Under the pieces are notes generated by a model, which searched no databases, had not been told where the DNA came from, and saw nothing but the letters and a program-made list of their open reading frames with translations. Position numbers and translations under genes: made by a program. From NCBI GenBank assembly GCA_903845215.1, contig CAIMWI010000075.1, positions 62,001 through 126,000 on the forward strand: a stretch of 64,000 nucleotides of DNA, read 5' to 3'. Source of the stretch: an uncultured Rhodobacterales bacterium. GTDB lineage: Bacteria > Pseudomonadota > Alphaproteobacteria > Rhodobacterales > Rhodobacteraceae. Shown here piece after piece: positions 26,846 through 35,945 of the stretch. How positions within the stretch are numbered: the first letter of the stretch is position 1; every line of letters starts with the position of its first letter.

Positions 26846-27715
26846 ATGCGCAGTTGGACACAAAGCCCCAATGCCCTTCAACCGGGCCTGCACTTTGTCG
26901 CAACGCCCATCGGGGCCGCGCGCGACATCACGCTGCGCGCACTTGATATTCTGGCAGGGGCAGATGTCTTGGCTGCCGAAGACACCCGAACCCTGCGTCA
27001 CCTGATGGAAATGCACGGCGTGGCGCTGAATGGGCGGATGGTGCTGGCCTATCACGACCACAATGGCGACCAAATGCGCCCGCGCCTGATTGAGGCGTTA
27101 AAGGCCGGAAAATCAGTGGCCTACGCATCAGAGGCGGGCACGCCTTTGGTGGCAGACCCGGGATTTCAACTGGCCCGCGCAGCGATTGATGCAGGTCTGA
27201 CGGTGCTGGCAGCCCCCGGGCCTTCGGCCCTGCTTTGTGCGCTGAGTGTCTCGGGATTGCCCACCGATCGCTTCTTTTTCGCAGGCTTTCTGCCACCAAA
27301 ATCCGCGGGCCGCAAAACCGCCCTGCGGGAATTGGCTCAGGTGCCCGGATCGATCATATTTTATGAATCTCCCAGAAGAATTGCGGCCTGCCTTCGTGAT
27401 ATGATTGAGGTGCTTGGCCCAAACCGACAGGCCGCCATCTGTCGGGAACTGACCAAGCGATTCGAAGAAATCTTGCGCGGCACTTTGGCCGAACTGTCCG
27501 AAAATCTGGATGGGCGGGATTTGAAGGGGGAAATCGTGGTGGTGGTTGATCGGGCTGATCCGGTTCAAGCCGACGCCCAAACTGTGGAAGATGCCTTGCG
27601 CGAAGCTTTGAAAACCCTGTCCAGCAAAGATGCTGCAGCCCAAGTGGCCCAAGCTTTCGGCCTGACCCGCCGCGATCTTTACCAGCTGGCCCTGTCTTTG
27701 GGGCCCCGCCCATGA
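26846..27715 (+). CDS. rsmI: 16S rRNA (cytidine1402-2'-O)-methyltransferase
   Basis: Methylates the 2'-O of C1402 in 16S rRNA using SAM. The 289-residue tetrapyrrole-methylase-fold protein has FVATPIGAARDITLRAL, ADVLAAEDTRTLRHLM, ASEAGTPLVADPG and IIFYESPRRI. AAAGGAGG lies six bases before the ATG. It overlaps yraN by ATGA, the conserved yraL-yraN arrangement. Confidence 0.95.
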   Translation: MRSWTQSPNALQPGLHFVATPIGAARDITLRALDILAGADVLAAEDTRTLRHLMEMHGVALNGRMVLAYHDHNGDQMRPRLIEALKAGKSVAYASEAGTPLVADPGFQLARAAIDAGLTVLAAPGPSALLCALSVSGLPTDRFFFAGFLPPKSAGRKTALRELAQVPGSIIFYESPRRIAACLRDMIEVLGPNRQAAICRELTKRFEEILRGTLAELSENLDGRDLKGEIVVVVDRADPVQADAQTVEDALREALKTLSSKDAAAQVAQAFGLTRRDLYQLALSLGPRP

Positions 27716-28077
27716 CCCGCGCCGCGCGGGGAAAGACATCCTACCACGCGGGCCTTGCCGCCGAAGATCAGGTGTCGCAGCTATACGACCGCTCTGGCCG
27801 CCCTGTTATAGCGCGCCGCTGGCGTGGCACCATGGGCGAGATTGATCTGATCGTCCGCGAAGGCGACACAGTCGTTTTCATCGAAGTCAAGAAAAGCAGC
27901 ACCCATGCATTGGCCGCCGAACATCTGACCTGGCCGCAACAACGCCGCATCATGGCCACCGCGTCAGAGTTTGTGGGCGGCGAACCGGCGGGTCAATTGA
28001 CCGACATGCGCTTTGATGTGGCCTTAGTCGACGGGCAGGGCCGCATCGAAATCATCGAAAATGCCCTTGCTGCGTAA
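27712..28077 (+). CDS. YraN/UPF0102 family nuclease-like protein
   Basis: A 121-residue protein with the restriction-endonuclease-like core of UPF0102: GRPVIARRWRGTMGEIDLIVREG followed by VVFIEVKKSS, where the E-D and ExK positions match the PD-(D/E)xK pattern. Biological role unproven. It is coupled to rsmI by ATGA and followed 72 bases later by gshB. Confidence 0.88.
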   Translation: MTRAARGKTSYHAGLAAEDQVSQLYDRSGRPVIARRWRGTMGEIDLIVREGDTVVFIEVKKSSTHALAAEHLTWPQQRRIMATASEFVGGEPAGQLTDMRFDVALVDGQGRIEIIENALAA

Positions 28078-28149
28078 GCTACGTCCACCAGATCAATTGC
28101 ATCTTGCCACGGGCTAGGCCATTGAGAGGACCAGATCAAGGAGACAGCC

Positions 28150-29100
28150 ATGGCCCTGAAAGTTGCTTTGCAAATGGATCCGATCGGATCTGTAAACATC
28201 AATGCGGATAGCACTTACCGCATTGGCCTTGAAGCACAGGCGCGTGGGCATAGCCTGTTTTATTACGCGCCAGACCGTTTGGCCTTTGTCGAAGGCCGGG
28301 TGATCGCGCGTGGCTTTCCCATCGAACTGCGCCGCGAACTTGGCAACCATGTGGCCTTTGGCCCTGAAACCGAGGTGGATCTTGCCGATATGGATGTGGT
28401 CTGGCTGCGCCAAGACCCGCCTTTTGACATGGGCTACATCACCACCACCCATCTGTTAGACATGATCCATCCCAAAACCTTGGTCGTCAACGACCCCTTC
28501 TGGGTGCGCAACTGCCCTGAGAAGCTGTTGGTCCTGCAATTTCCCGACCTGACCCCGCCCACCGCCGTCTCGCGTGATCTGGCCACGATCCGCGCGTTCA
28601 AGGCCAAGCATGGCGATATCATCCTCAAGCCGCTGTATGGCAATGGTGGTGCGGGCGTGTTTCGGCTGGACCCGAACGATCGCAACCTGTCTAGCCTGTT
28701 CGAGCTGTTCACCTCGATGAGCCGCGAGCCGTTGATCGTTCAGAAATTCTTGCCCGACGTGGCCAAGGGCGACAAGCGGATCATCCTTGTCGACGGCGAA
28801 CCTGTGGGTGCTATCAACCGCGTTCCCCAGCCCGGTGAAACGCGCTCGAACATGCACGTGGGCGGTCGTCCGGAAAAGATCGGCCTTACCGCGCGCGATC
28901 TGGAAATCTGCGCTGCTATCGGCCCGACCTTGCGCGAAAAGGGGCAGGTTTTTGTCGGCATCGACGTGATTGGCGATTGGCTGACCGAGATCAACGTCAC
29001 CTCCCCCACCGGAATTCAAGAGCTTGAGCGGTTTGACGGCACCAACACCGCCGCCCGCATCTGGGAAGTGATCGAGGCCAAAATTGCCGCCCGCCTTTAG
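28150..29100 (+). CDS. gshB: Glutathione synthetase
   Basis: Joins gamma-glutamylcysteine and glycine using ATP. The 316-residue ATP-grasp enzyme starts [20 protein letters not shown], has [15 protein letters not shown] and the glycine-rich ATP loop [10 protein letters not shown], and ends with [19 protein letters not shown] precedes the ATG. The stop overlaps that of the convergent comM-like gene by four bases. Confidence 0.95.
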   Translation: MALKVALQMDPIGSVNINADSTYRIGLEAQARGHSLFYYAPDRLAFVEGRVIARGFPIELRRELGNHVAFGPETEVDLADMDVVWLRQDPPFDMGYITTTHLLDMIHPKTLVVNDPFWVRNCPEKLLVLQFPDLTPPTAVSRDLATIRAFKAKHGDIILKPLYGNGGAGVFRLDPNDRNLSSLFELFTSMSREPLIVQKFLPDVAKGDKRIILVDGEPVGAINRVPQPGETRSNMHVGGRPEKIGLTARDLEICAAIGPTLREKGQVFVGIDVIGDWLTEINVTSPTGIQELERFDGTNTAARIWEVIEAKIAARL

Positions 29101-30611
29101 CCCTTGGCCGAACTGCCCAGCCGATAGCTGACCGCCTCGGCGAGGTGTGGCCGTTTCACCGCGGCCGCGCCGTCCAGATCGGCGATGGTACGCGCCACGC
29201 GCAAAATGCGGTGGTAGCCCCGCGCTGTCAGGCCAAAGCGTTCGGCCACGCGGCCCAACAACTCGCGGCTTTCGGCATCGGGGCTGGCGATGTCTTCCAG
29301 CAGCGCGCCCTCGCTGTCGGCATTCACCCGCACTGCGGAATGGTCTTTGAACCGCGCGGCCTGCACGGCGCGTGCCCTTTCCACCCGTCGTGCGACTGTT
29401 GCCGATGTCTCCCCCGTGGCGGGCAAATCAAGGTCAGTATAGGCCACCGGTGGCACATCAACGCGCAGATCAAAGCGGTCCATCAAGGGGCCCGAAATCC
29501 GCCCCAAATATTCTTCCCCACACAGCGGCACCCGCGCACAGGCGCGGGCGGGGTCAGTCATATAGCCGCATTTGCACGGATTGGCGGCGGCAATCAGCAA
29601 GAACCGGCAGGGATAGCGCACATGCGCATTCGCCCGCGCCACGACGATATCGCCGGTTTCGATCGGCTGGCGCAGGGTTTCCAGCACGGGGCGGGGGAAT
29701 TCGGGGAATTCGTCTAAAAACAGCACGCCGTTGTGCGCCAAACTCACCTCCCCCGGTTTGGCTCCCTTGCCCCCCCCCACAATCGCCGCCATCGAGGCCG
29801 TGTGGTGCGGTTCGCGAAAGGGCCGTGCGCGGTTGATGCCGCCCTCGCTCAGCAATCCGGCCAGCGAATGGATCATCGAGGTTTCCAGCGCCTCTCCTGC
29901 CGACAAGGGTGGCAATATCCCCGCCATCCGTGCCGCCAGCATCGACTTACCCGACCCCGGAGAGCCGATCATCAGCATATGGTGCCGCCCTGCAGCGGCA
30001 ATTTCCAATGCCCGCTTGGCGCGTTCTTGCCCCTTCACATCGCGCAGATCGCGCCCCGCAGGGGTTGCCAGAACTTCGCCCGCTTGTGCTGCAGCTAAGG
30101 GGTGCCGCCCGGTGAAATGCGCCACCACCTCGCCCAAAGAGGCCGCCGCCCAAACCGTGGTGGCCCCCACCCAAGCCGCCTCTGCCCCGCAGGCCTTGGG
30201 GCAAAGCAGAGCTTTGTCTTCCGCTGCCGCAGCCACCGCCGCAGGCAAAGCCCCCAGCACAGGCATCAACCGCCCATCCAGCGACAATTCACCCAAGCTG
30301 ACCACGCCTTCGACCGCGTCCTTGGGCAAAATGTCAATCGCCGCCAGCACCGCCAAGGCAATCGGCAAATCGAAATGCGATCCCTCTTTGGGCAGATCGG
30401 CCGGCGACAGGTTCACCATGATGCGTTTGGAGGGCAAAGCAATCGCCATCGCATTCAGCGCCGCCTTCACCCGTTCGCGCGCCTCTGACACGGCCTTATC
30501 GGCCAATCCCACCACCCCGAAATAAGGCATCCCGGGGGCCACGGCGCACTGCACCTCGACCATGCGGGCGTCTATCCCTTCAAAGGCCACCGTATAGGCC
30601 ACTGCCACCAT
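29097..30611 (-). CDS. comM: YifB/ComM-family Mg-chelatase-like AAA ATPase
   Basis: A 504-residue AAA+ ATPase; ComM acts as a branch-migration helicase during natural transformation in other bacteria. The N-terminal ChlI-like domain ([39 protein letters not shown]) precedes the Mg_chelatase ATPase with Walker [17 protein letters not shown] and Walker [10 protein letters not shown]. The track ORF starts at 30701; the ATG at 30611 has GGAGG six bases upstream and gives the family start MVAVAYT. Whether this organism is competent is not shown. Confidence 0.93.
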   Translation of the reverse strand: MVAVAYTVAFEGIDARMVEVQCAVAPGMPYFGVVGLADKAVSEARERVKAALNAMAIALPSKRIMVNLSPADLPKEGSHFDLPIALAVLAAIDILPKDAVEGVVSLGELSLDGRLMPVLGALPAAVAAAAEDKALLCPKACGAEAAWVGATTVWAAASLGEVVAHFTGRHPLAAAQAGEVLATPAGRDLRDVKGQERAKRALEIAAAGRHHMLMIGSPGSGKSMLAARMAGILPPLSAGEALETSMIHSLAGLLSEGGINRARPFREPHHTASMAAIVGGGKGAKPGEVSLAHNGVLFLDEFPEFPRPVLETLRQPIETGDIVVARANAHVRYPCRFLLIAAANPCKCGYMTDPARACARVPLCGEEYLGRISGPLMDRFDLRVDVPPVAYTDLDLPATGETSATVARRVERARAVQAARFKDHSAVRVNADSEGALLEDIASPDAESRELLGRVAERFGLTARGYHRILRVARTIADLDGAAAVKRPHLAEAVSYRLGSSAKG

Positions 30612-30677
30612 GCCAAGCCTCCCCATCCCCGCCACAAGGGATAGCGCCAGAAAGCTTAACGAACGGTAAACCGCCCC

Positions 30678-30728
30678 TTCATCTTGGCGCAAATACTCCA
30701 CGGGGGTGCGGGGGTGTGAAACCCCCGC
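30678..30728 (+). repeat. Dispersed intergenic element, copy 3, with GC hairpin
   Basis: TTCATCTTGGCGCAAATACT at 30678, then a spacer and a perfect 8-bp hairpin GCGGGGGT-gtgaa-ACCCCCGC at 30708-30728. It lies between the GST and comM genes, both on the opposite strand. It is nearly identical to copy 5 in the urease operon. Confidence 0.75.
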
Positions 30729-30756
30729 GGCTTAGGTTGGCCTGGGTGATCCTGCC

Positions 30757-31623
30757 TCAGGATGGCTTTAAGACCATAAAGGCGGGCCACGCCTCGGGGT
30801 CTGCCATGGTCTTGTCGCGGCAAAAGGCGTTGCAAAAGCCAAATCTGCGGCCGTTCATTTCTAGCACATGGGTCACGGATTGGCCTGAATAGGGGCAGGC
30901 AGTGTTTTCCGCCTGCGTGCCGCTGACAGCACGGGCTGCCAAAGCCTGCGGGCCGGGCCAAGGGCGCTGCGGCCAATCGCGGCGGTAAAAGTCTTGATCT
31001 GCTCCATCGACCTGCGCCATAGCCCGCCAGCGGCGAAAGGAGGGGTGGGCCAAATGGGCCTGCACATAGTCCATCGCCGGGGCGGACACGGGCAGGTTAT
31101 AGCCTGCAATGCGCGCGGCGATGGGGGCGAAAAAGGCATCAGCTGCCGAATAGTCGCCCGCAAGCCAAACCGCGCCTGTCTGCGCCTTGGCCCAAGCCCA
31201 GATGGTTTCCAGCCGCGCCAGATCGGCCAGAACCGCTTCGCCGGGCGCGCAATCGGTGTAGCTGACGCGCAGGTTCATCGGGCAATGGCTGCGCAGCGCG
31301 CCAAAGCCTGCGTGCATCTCGGCCGCCAGCACGCGCGCCACGGCCCGCGCCTTGGGCTCTTGCGGCCATATCCCCGCCTGCGGATGGCGCGAGGCGAGTT
31401 CTTCGGCGATGGCAATGGTTTCGGGCACCACAACCCCGTCGGGCGTGCGCATCGTGGGGGCCGTCTTGGCCGGAGGGTAATCGCGCAGCATATTGGGCAA
31501 CGCATCGCTGTAAAGCCGCGCCAGATGGGTCTTGACTGGAATGCCAAAGGCATCAAACAGCAGCCAGCCGCGCAGCGACCAACTGGAATAGGCACGGTCG
31601 CCGATCACAAGATCATAAGTCAT
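30757..31623 (-). CDS. Glutathione S-transferase with C-terminal cysteine module
   Basis: A 288-residue protein. Residues 1-80 form a thioredoxin-fold GST N-terminal domain with Ser in the active-site region (RAYSSWSLRGWLL). Residues to about 215 form the helical GST domain. About 45 residues at the C-terminus are extra and start CPYSGQSVTHVLEMNGRRFG, with Cys at 243, 264 and 268. This pattern resembles a small YHS/TRASH-like metal-binding unit. AAGGA precedes the ATG. Enzymatic substrate and role of the tail are unknown. Confidence 0.85.
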   Translation of the reverse strand: MTYDLVIGDRAYSSWSLRGWLLFDAFGIPVKTHLARLYSDALPNMLRDYPPAKTAPTMRTPDGVVVPETIAIAEELASRHPQAGIWPQEPKARAVARVLAAEMHAGFGALRSHCPMNLRVSYTDCAPGEAVLADLARLETIWAWAKAQTGAVWLAGDYSAADAFFAPIAARIAGYNLPVSAPAMDYVQAHLAHPSFRRWRAMAQVDGADQDFYRRDWPQRPWPGPQALAARAVSGTQAENTACPYSGQSVTHVLEMNGRRFGFCNAFCRDKTMADPEAWPAFMVLKPS

Positions 31624-31638
31624 GCCGATGTCCTTCCC

Positions 31639-32205
31639 TTACAAACCAGCGTTAAATGCGTCGGGCAAACGCCCCTTCAAGACCATAGGCAAGCCCGCCA
31701 TCACCCCGACCACCAGGCCCGCCGCAGCCGCGATCTGTTGGTTCAGCCGCCCCTGATGGTCGCGAAAGGCGCGGGCGAGGGCGTTGTCGGGCACAATGCC
31801 CCAACCCACCTCGTTTGACACCACGACCACGGGGGCCTTGCAGGCCGTCAATGCCGCCAAAAGTGCGGCGCATTCTTGGCCCATGTCAGCCTCTGCCAGC
31901 AAAACATTGGTCAACCACAAGGTCGCGCAATCCAGCAAAACCACGTGATCGGCAGGCAGTGTGGCCAAAGTTGCCGCCACATCGCGGGGCACTTCGTGGG
32001 TGATCCAGTCTGCCCCGCGGTCACCTTGGTGGGCTGCGATGCGGGCGCGCATTTCGTCATCCCAAGCTTGGGCTGTGGCGATGTAATGGCGCGGTCGCCC
32101 GCTGGCAAAAACCAAACCTTCGGCCAGCCGCGATTTGCCCGACCGCGCGCCGCCCACAACCAAGCTTAGGCTTGGTAATTTTATGTCGTGTTGTGATCCA
32201 TTCAT
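31639..32205 (-). CDS. cobU: Bifunctional adenosylcobinamide kinase / guanylyltransferase
   Basis: Acts in late cobalamin assembly, phosphorylating adenosylcobinamide and then attaching GMP. The 188-residue protein has P-loop GGARSGKSRLAE, YIATAQAWDDEMRARI, WITHEVP and the VVVSNEVGWGIVP motif. The track's 458-residue ORF is an artefact that runs back through antisense of rpoH; the true ATG is at 32205. No other cobalamin genes are nearby. Its start codon lies inside the spacer of the putative rpoH promoter. Confidence 0.93.
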   Translation of the reverse strand: MNGSQHDIKLPSLSLVVGGARSGKSRLAEGLVFASGRPRHYIATAQAWDDEMRARIAAHQGDRGADWITHEVPRDVAATLATLPADHVVLLDCATLWLTNVLLAEADMGQECAALLAALTACKAPVVVVSNEVGWGIVPDNALARAFRDHQGRLNQQIAAAAGLVVGVMAGLPMVLKGRLPDAFNAGL

Positions 32206-32223
32206 GGTTGGCGCCCGTAACAT
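32194..32223 (+). promoter_or_regulatory. Putative ECF (RpoE/ChrR-type) promoter of rpoHII
   Basis: TGATCC at 32194-32199, an 18-base spacer, then TAACAT at 32218-32223. In Rhodobacter sphaeroides the RpoE regulon promoters have a TGATC -35 and a TAA-type -10 with this spacing, and rpoHII is a known member. The -10 lies 64 bases before the rpoH ATG. The motif overlaps the divergent cobU start. Confidence 0.7.
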
Positions 32224-32286
32224 ATTTAAAGAGTTCGGGCAAATGCCAAGCCCCGGATCGCCGTTGATCAATTTGGGACACCCACC

Positions 32287-33165
32287 ATGGCGCAAGAACA
32301 ATTCGCTGACATCCGGCTGACCACGAAAGCCCGCGCCGCCGCCCTGTTGGGGGCCGAGCAAGAGGCGGCCTTGGCCCGCGCGTGGCGCGACAACCGCGAT
32401 AAGGCGGCGTTGGATACTTTGATCACCGCTTATATGCGCTTGGCCCTGTCGATGGCCGCAAAGTTTCGCCGCTATGGGGCGGCCATGCCCGATCTTACGC
32501 AAGAAGCCGCCATGGGCCTGATGAAAGCCGCCGAAAAGTTCGACCCTGATCGTGGCGTGCGCTTTTCGACCTATGCGATGTTCTGGATCAAAGCGCAGTT
32601 GCAAGATTATGTGATGCGCAACTGGTCGATGGTGCGCACAGGGTCCACCACCTCGCAAAAGTCGCTGTTTTTCAATATGCGTCGGGTCGAGGCGCGCTTG
32701 GTGCGCGAAGCCGCCGCCGAAGGCCGTGTGCTGGAAGGCCAAGATCTGCGCGAGGCCGTGGCCATGGAACTGGGCGTGCCCTTGGGCGATGTGGCGATGA
32801 TGGATGGCAGGCTGTCGGGATCTGACGCCTCGCTGAACGCCACGCAGGCGTCGGATGAAGACGGGCGCGAATGGATCGACGTGCTGGAAGATGAATCGAC
32901 CCAAGCCGCCGACCGCTTTGCCAGCGCCCATGACCGCGCTGTTCTGCGCGATCACCTGACCTTTGCCTTGAACACGCTTTCCCCGCGTGAGCGGATGATC
33001 GTGCGCGAACGCCAACTGGTCGAAGCACCGCGCACGCTGGAATCCTTGGGGTTGGAACTGAAACTGTCCAAAGAGCGCATCCGCCAGCTTGAAGCCGCAG
33101 CCTTTGCCAAACTGCGCCGCGCGCTAGAAGCGCAAGGCGCATCCCCGCGCGAGTTTTTGCGCTAA
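32287..33165 (+). CDS. rpoH: RNA polymerase sigma factor RpoH (RpoHII type)
   Basis: A 292-residue sigma-32 family factor. Region 2 contains KFDPDRGVRFSTYAMFWIKA; the RpoH box reads SQKSLFFNMRR (normally Q-R/K-KLFFNLR); region 4 contains LSKERIRQLEAAAFAKLRR. The N-terminus differs from the main RpoHI type and matches the oxidative-stress RpoHII of Rhodobacter. The Shine-Dalgarno sequence is weak. Transcription probably depends on an ECF sigma, from the promoter listed. It would drive the photo-oxidative and heat-stress gene set. Confidence 0.92.
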   Translation: MAQEQFADIRLTTKARAAALLGAEQEAALARAWRDNRDKAALDTLITAYMRLALSMAAKFRRYGAAMPDLTQEAAMGLMKAAEKFDPDRGVRFSTYAMFWIKAQLQDYVMRNWSMVRTGSTTSQKSLFFNMRRVEARLVREAAAEGRVLEGQDLREAVAMELGVPLGDVAMMDGRLSGSDASLNATQASDEDGREWIDVLEDESTQAADRFASAHDRAVLRDHLTFALNTLSPRERMIVRERQLVEAPRTLESLGLELKLSKERIRQLEAAAFAKLRRALEAQGASPREFLR

Positions 33166-33238
33166 CCCGCCGGCCTATACGCCAAGGGTTGAGTTCGCGC
33201 GGCGCGGCCCGTAACCTTGCGCCATCCAAGGGGGCCTT

Positions 33239-34438
33239 ATGCTAACGGGCAAACGCGTACTTTTGATCATCGGCGGCGGGATTGCTGCTTATAAAACCCT
33301 GTCGCTGATCCGGCTTCTGCGCGGTCAGGGCTGTGCTGTCACACCCGTGCTGACGCAAGCTGGAGCGCAGTTTGTGACACCCTTGTCAGTCTCTGCTCTA
33401 GCAGGTCAAAAGGTGCACAACGCCCTGTTTGATCTGACAGAAGAGGCCGAGATGGGCCATATCGAACTGTCGCGCAGTGCCGATCTGATCGTGGTCGCCC
33501 CTGCCACAGCGGATTTGATGGCCAAGATGGCGGCGGGCCGCGCTGATGATCTGGCGTCAACCTTGCTTTTGGCGACCGACACGCCCGTACTTCTGGCCCC
33601 CGCTATGAATGTGCGCATGTGGCAACACCCCGCCACCCAGCGCAATCTGGCCACCCTGCGCGATGACGGCATCCGCTTTGTCGGCCCAGACGAGGGCGAG
33701 ATGGCCTGCGGCGAGCATGGCCCCGGCCGCATGGCCGAACCCGGGGCGATCTTGGCCGCGATCCGCGCGATGCTGGTGCAGGGGCCGCTGGCGGGGCAGC
33801 ATGTGATTGTCACCTCTGGCCCCACACACGAGGCGATTGATCCGGTGCGCTACATCGCCAACCGCTCGTCCGGCGCGCAAGGTTCTGCGATTGCGGCGGC
33901 TTTGCGCGATCTGGGCGCATCGGTGACCTTTGTGACGGGGCCCGCCACGGTTCCCCCACCAGACGGCGTGCGGGTGGTGGCGGTGGAAACGGCTCAAGAA
34001 ATGCTCGCAGCGGTCGAGGCGGTTTTGCCCGCAAGAGCGGCTGTTTTTGCCGCAGCCGTGGCGGATTGGCGGGTGGAAAATGCCTCGACCTCGAAGGTCA
34101 AAAAAGACGGCAGCGGCCAAGCCCCCGCGCTGCGGTTTGTCGAAAATCCTGACATTTTGGCGACGATTTCGCGCGGTGACAGCCGCCCCGCCTTGGTGGT
34201 GGGCTTTGCCGCTGAAACCGATGACGTGCTGGCCCATGCCCGCGCCAAACGCCTGCGCAAGGGCTGTGACTGGATCGTGGCCAACGATGTCTCTCCCCAC
34301 ACCGGCATCATGGGCGGGTCGGAAAACAGCGTGACCTTGATCACCGCCACGGGCGAGGAAACGTGGCCCCGCATGGCCAAAGAGGATGTCGCGGCGAAGT
34401 TGGCGGCGCGCATTGCTCAGGCCTTGCAGCATGAGTGA
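33239..34438 (+). CDS. coaBC: Bifunctional phosphopantothenoylcysteine decarboxylase / synthetase
   Basis: Makes 4'-phosphopantetheine for coenzyme A. The 399-residue protein has the CoaC flavoprotein half ([50 protein letters not shown]) and the CoaB half beginning near residue 186 ([20 protein letters not shown]). AAGGGGG lies five bases before the ATG. Its end overlaps the dut start by eight bases, the common coaBC-dut arrangement. Confidence 0.95.
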   Translation: MLTGKRVLLIIGGGIAAYKTLSLIRLLRGQGCAVTPVLTQAGAQFVTPLSVSALAGQKVHNALFDLTEEAEMGHIELSRSADLIVVAPATADLMAKMAAGRADDLASTLLLATDTPVLLAPAMNVRMWQHPATQRNLATLRDDGIRFVGPDEGEMACGEHGPGRMAEPGAILAAIRAMLVQGPLAGQHVIVTSGPTHEAIDPVRYIANRSSGAQGSAIAAALRDLGASVTFVTGPATVPPPDGVRVVAVETAQEMLAAVEAVLPARAAVFAAAVADWRVENASTSKVKKDGSGQAPALRFVENPDILATISRGDSRPALVVGFAAETDDVLAHARAKRLRKGCDWIVANDVSPHTGIMGGSENSVTLITATGEETWPRMAKEDVAAKLAARIAQALQHE

Positions 34439-34904
34439 GGCCCCCTTGATCCAGATTCTGTGGGAAGATTGGGCCGACCAGACCCTGCCCTTGCCCGCCT
34501 ATGAAACGGCAGGGGCTGCGGGGGCTGATCTGCGCGTGAACCTTCGGCCCGAGGACCGCGCTTTGGGCCTTGTGCTGGAACCCATGGCGCGGGCTATTTT
34601 TCCAACGGGCCTGCGGATTGAAATCCCAGCGGGATACGAGGTGCAAATCCGCCCCCGCTCTGGCCTTGCGGCCAAGTTTGGCCTGACCATCCCCAATGCC
34701 CCCGGCACGATTGACAGCGATTATCGCGGGCCTTTGGGGGTGATTTTGGCCAACCTTGGGGCTGACCCTTACACCGTTCGCCACGGCGAGCGGATCGCGC
34801 AAATGGTGGTGGCCCCCGTGGTGCAGGCGCGCTTTAGCGTGGTGCAAGCCTTGGGCCAAACCGCGCGCGGCGATGGCGGCTTTGGCTCTACGGGCCGCCA
34901 ATGA
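34431..34904 (+). CDS. dut: dUTP diphosphatase
   Basis: Hydrolyses dUTP to dUMP. The 157-residue trimeric dUTPase has all five motifs: [41 protein letters not shown] and [10 protein letters not shown]. The track start at 34386 is internal to coaBC; the ATG at 34431 gives MSEAPLIQ. The stop overlaps the next ATG (ATGA). Confidence 0.96.
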   Translation: MSEAPLIQILWEDWADQTLPLPAYETAGAAGADLRVNLRPEDRALGLVLEPMARAIFPTGLRIEIPAGYEVQIRPRSGLAAKFGLTIPNAPGTIDSDYRGPLGVILANLGADPYTVRHGERIAQMVVAPVVQARFSVVQALGQTARGDGGFGSTGRQ

Positions 34905-35938
34905 TCGGGATTTTGCTTTTGATGGCAGGGCTTTGGGGCTTGGGCGCGGTGTTTCGCACCCCACGCCGCGCGCGCCTGTGGGCGATGGCGGTGCTTTGGG
35001 CTGCTGTGGGTTTGGGCTTGGCCGCGCTGCCCGCAGGCCACCCGCTGCGCACGGTTTTGGGCGAGGATCTGCGGGTTTGGGGGGCTTTGACGCTGCTGGC
35101 TCTTTTGGGCTTGGGCTATGGGCTGCTTGTGTCGCGCCTGAAGGCACGGGCAGAGTCTACTCAGCCCAAAGCCCCGACCACCCCCGCCTTTTCGTCCGAA
35201 GAGCTGAACCGCTATGCCCGCCACATTATGCTGCGCGAAATCGGCGGGCCGGGGCAAAAGGCGCTGAAAAATGCGCGGGTTTTGGTGATCGGGGCGGGGG
35301 GCCTTGGCTCTCCGGCGCTGTTGTACTTGGCTGCGGCGGGGGTGGGCTGCATCGGGGTCATGGACGGTGATGTCGTCGATGCCAGCAATTTGCAACGCCA
35401 GATTATCCATAAGGACAAGGGCATCGGCCTTGCCAAGGTGCAATCGGCGCGCGAAGCTATTCTTGATCTGAACCCCTATGTCACCGTGCGCCCCTATCAG
35501 CGCAGGTTTGAGGACCAGACGGCATCAGTGCTGCAAGACTATGATCTGGTGCTGGACGGATCCGATAATTTTGACACCCGCTATCTGGTCAACAAGAAGG
35601 CCGCACAGGCAGGTGTGCCGCTGATCTCGGCCGCGATCACCCAGTGGGAGGGGCAGATCTCGCTGTATGATCCTGCCCACGGCACCCCCTGCTACGAATG
35701 CATCTTCCCCGACCGCCCCGCGCCGGGCCTTGTGCCCACCTGTGCCGAGGCAGGTGTCGCCGCCCCTTTGCCTGGGGTAATCGGCGCCATGATGGCGATG
35801 GAGGCTGTTAAACACCTTACCGGCGCGGGTCTAACCCTGCGCGGGCGCTTGCTGATCCATGACGCGCTTTACGCCGAAACGCGGGTGATCGAAATCACCC
35901 GCCGCCCCGACTGCGCTGTGTGTGGTGCGCACCAATAA
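34901..35938 (+). CDS. moeB: Membrane-anchored MoeB/ThiF-family adenylyltransferase
   Basis: A 345-residue protein. Residues 1-85 are three hydrophobic segments; residues 105-345 are a complete E1-like domain with [17 protein letters not shown], the Arg-containing NLQRQIIH, and two Zn-binding CxxC pairs (PCYECIFP and DCAVCG). MoeB activates the MoaD C-terminus for molybdopterin synthesis; ThiF does the same for ThiS. There is no rhodanese domain. It is coupled to dut by ATGA. The membrane anchor is unusual relative to classical MoeB. Confidence 0.87.
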   Translation: MIGILLLMAGLWGLGAVFRTPRRARLWAMAVLWAAVGLGLAALPAGHPLRTVLGEDLRVWGALTLLALLGLGYGLLVSRLKARAESTQPKAPTTPAFSSEELNRYARHIMLREIGGPGQKALKNARVLVIGAGGLGSPALLYLAAAGVGCIGVMDGDVVDASNLQRQIIHKDKGIGLAKVQSAREAILDLNPYVTVRPYQRRFEDQTASVLQDYDLVLDGSDNFDTRYLVNKKAAQAGVPLISAAITQWEGQISLYDPAHGTPCYECIFPDRPAPGLVPTCAEAGVAAPLPGVIGAMMAMEAVKHLTGAGLTLRGRLLIHDALYAETRVIEITRRPDCAVCGAHQ

Positions 35939-35945
35939 GGTGCAT

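Noticed and set aside
32206-33015. N-terminal extension of the cobU ORF in the track
   Set aside because: It runs antisense through rpoH and has no cobU-like sequence; the P-loop region starts after the ATG at 32205.
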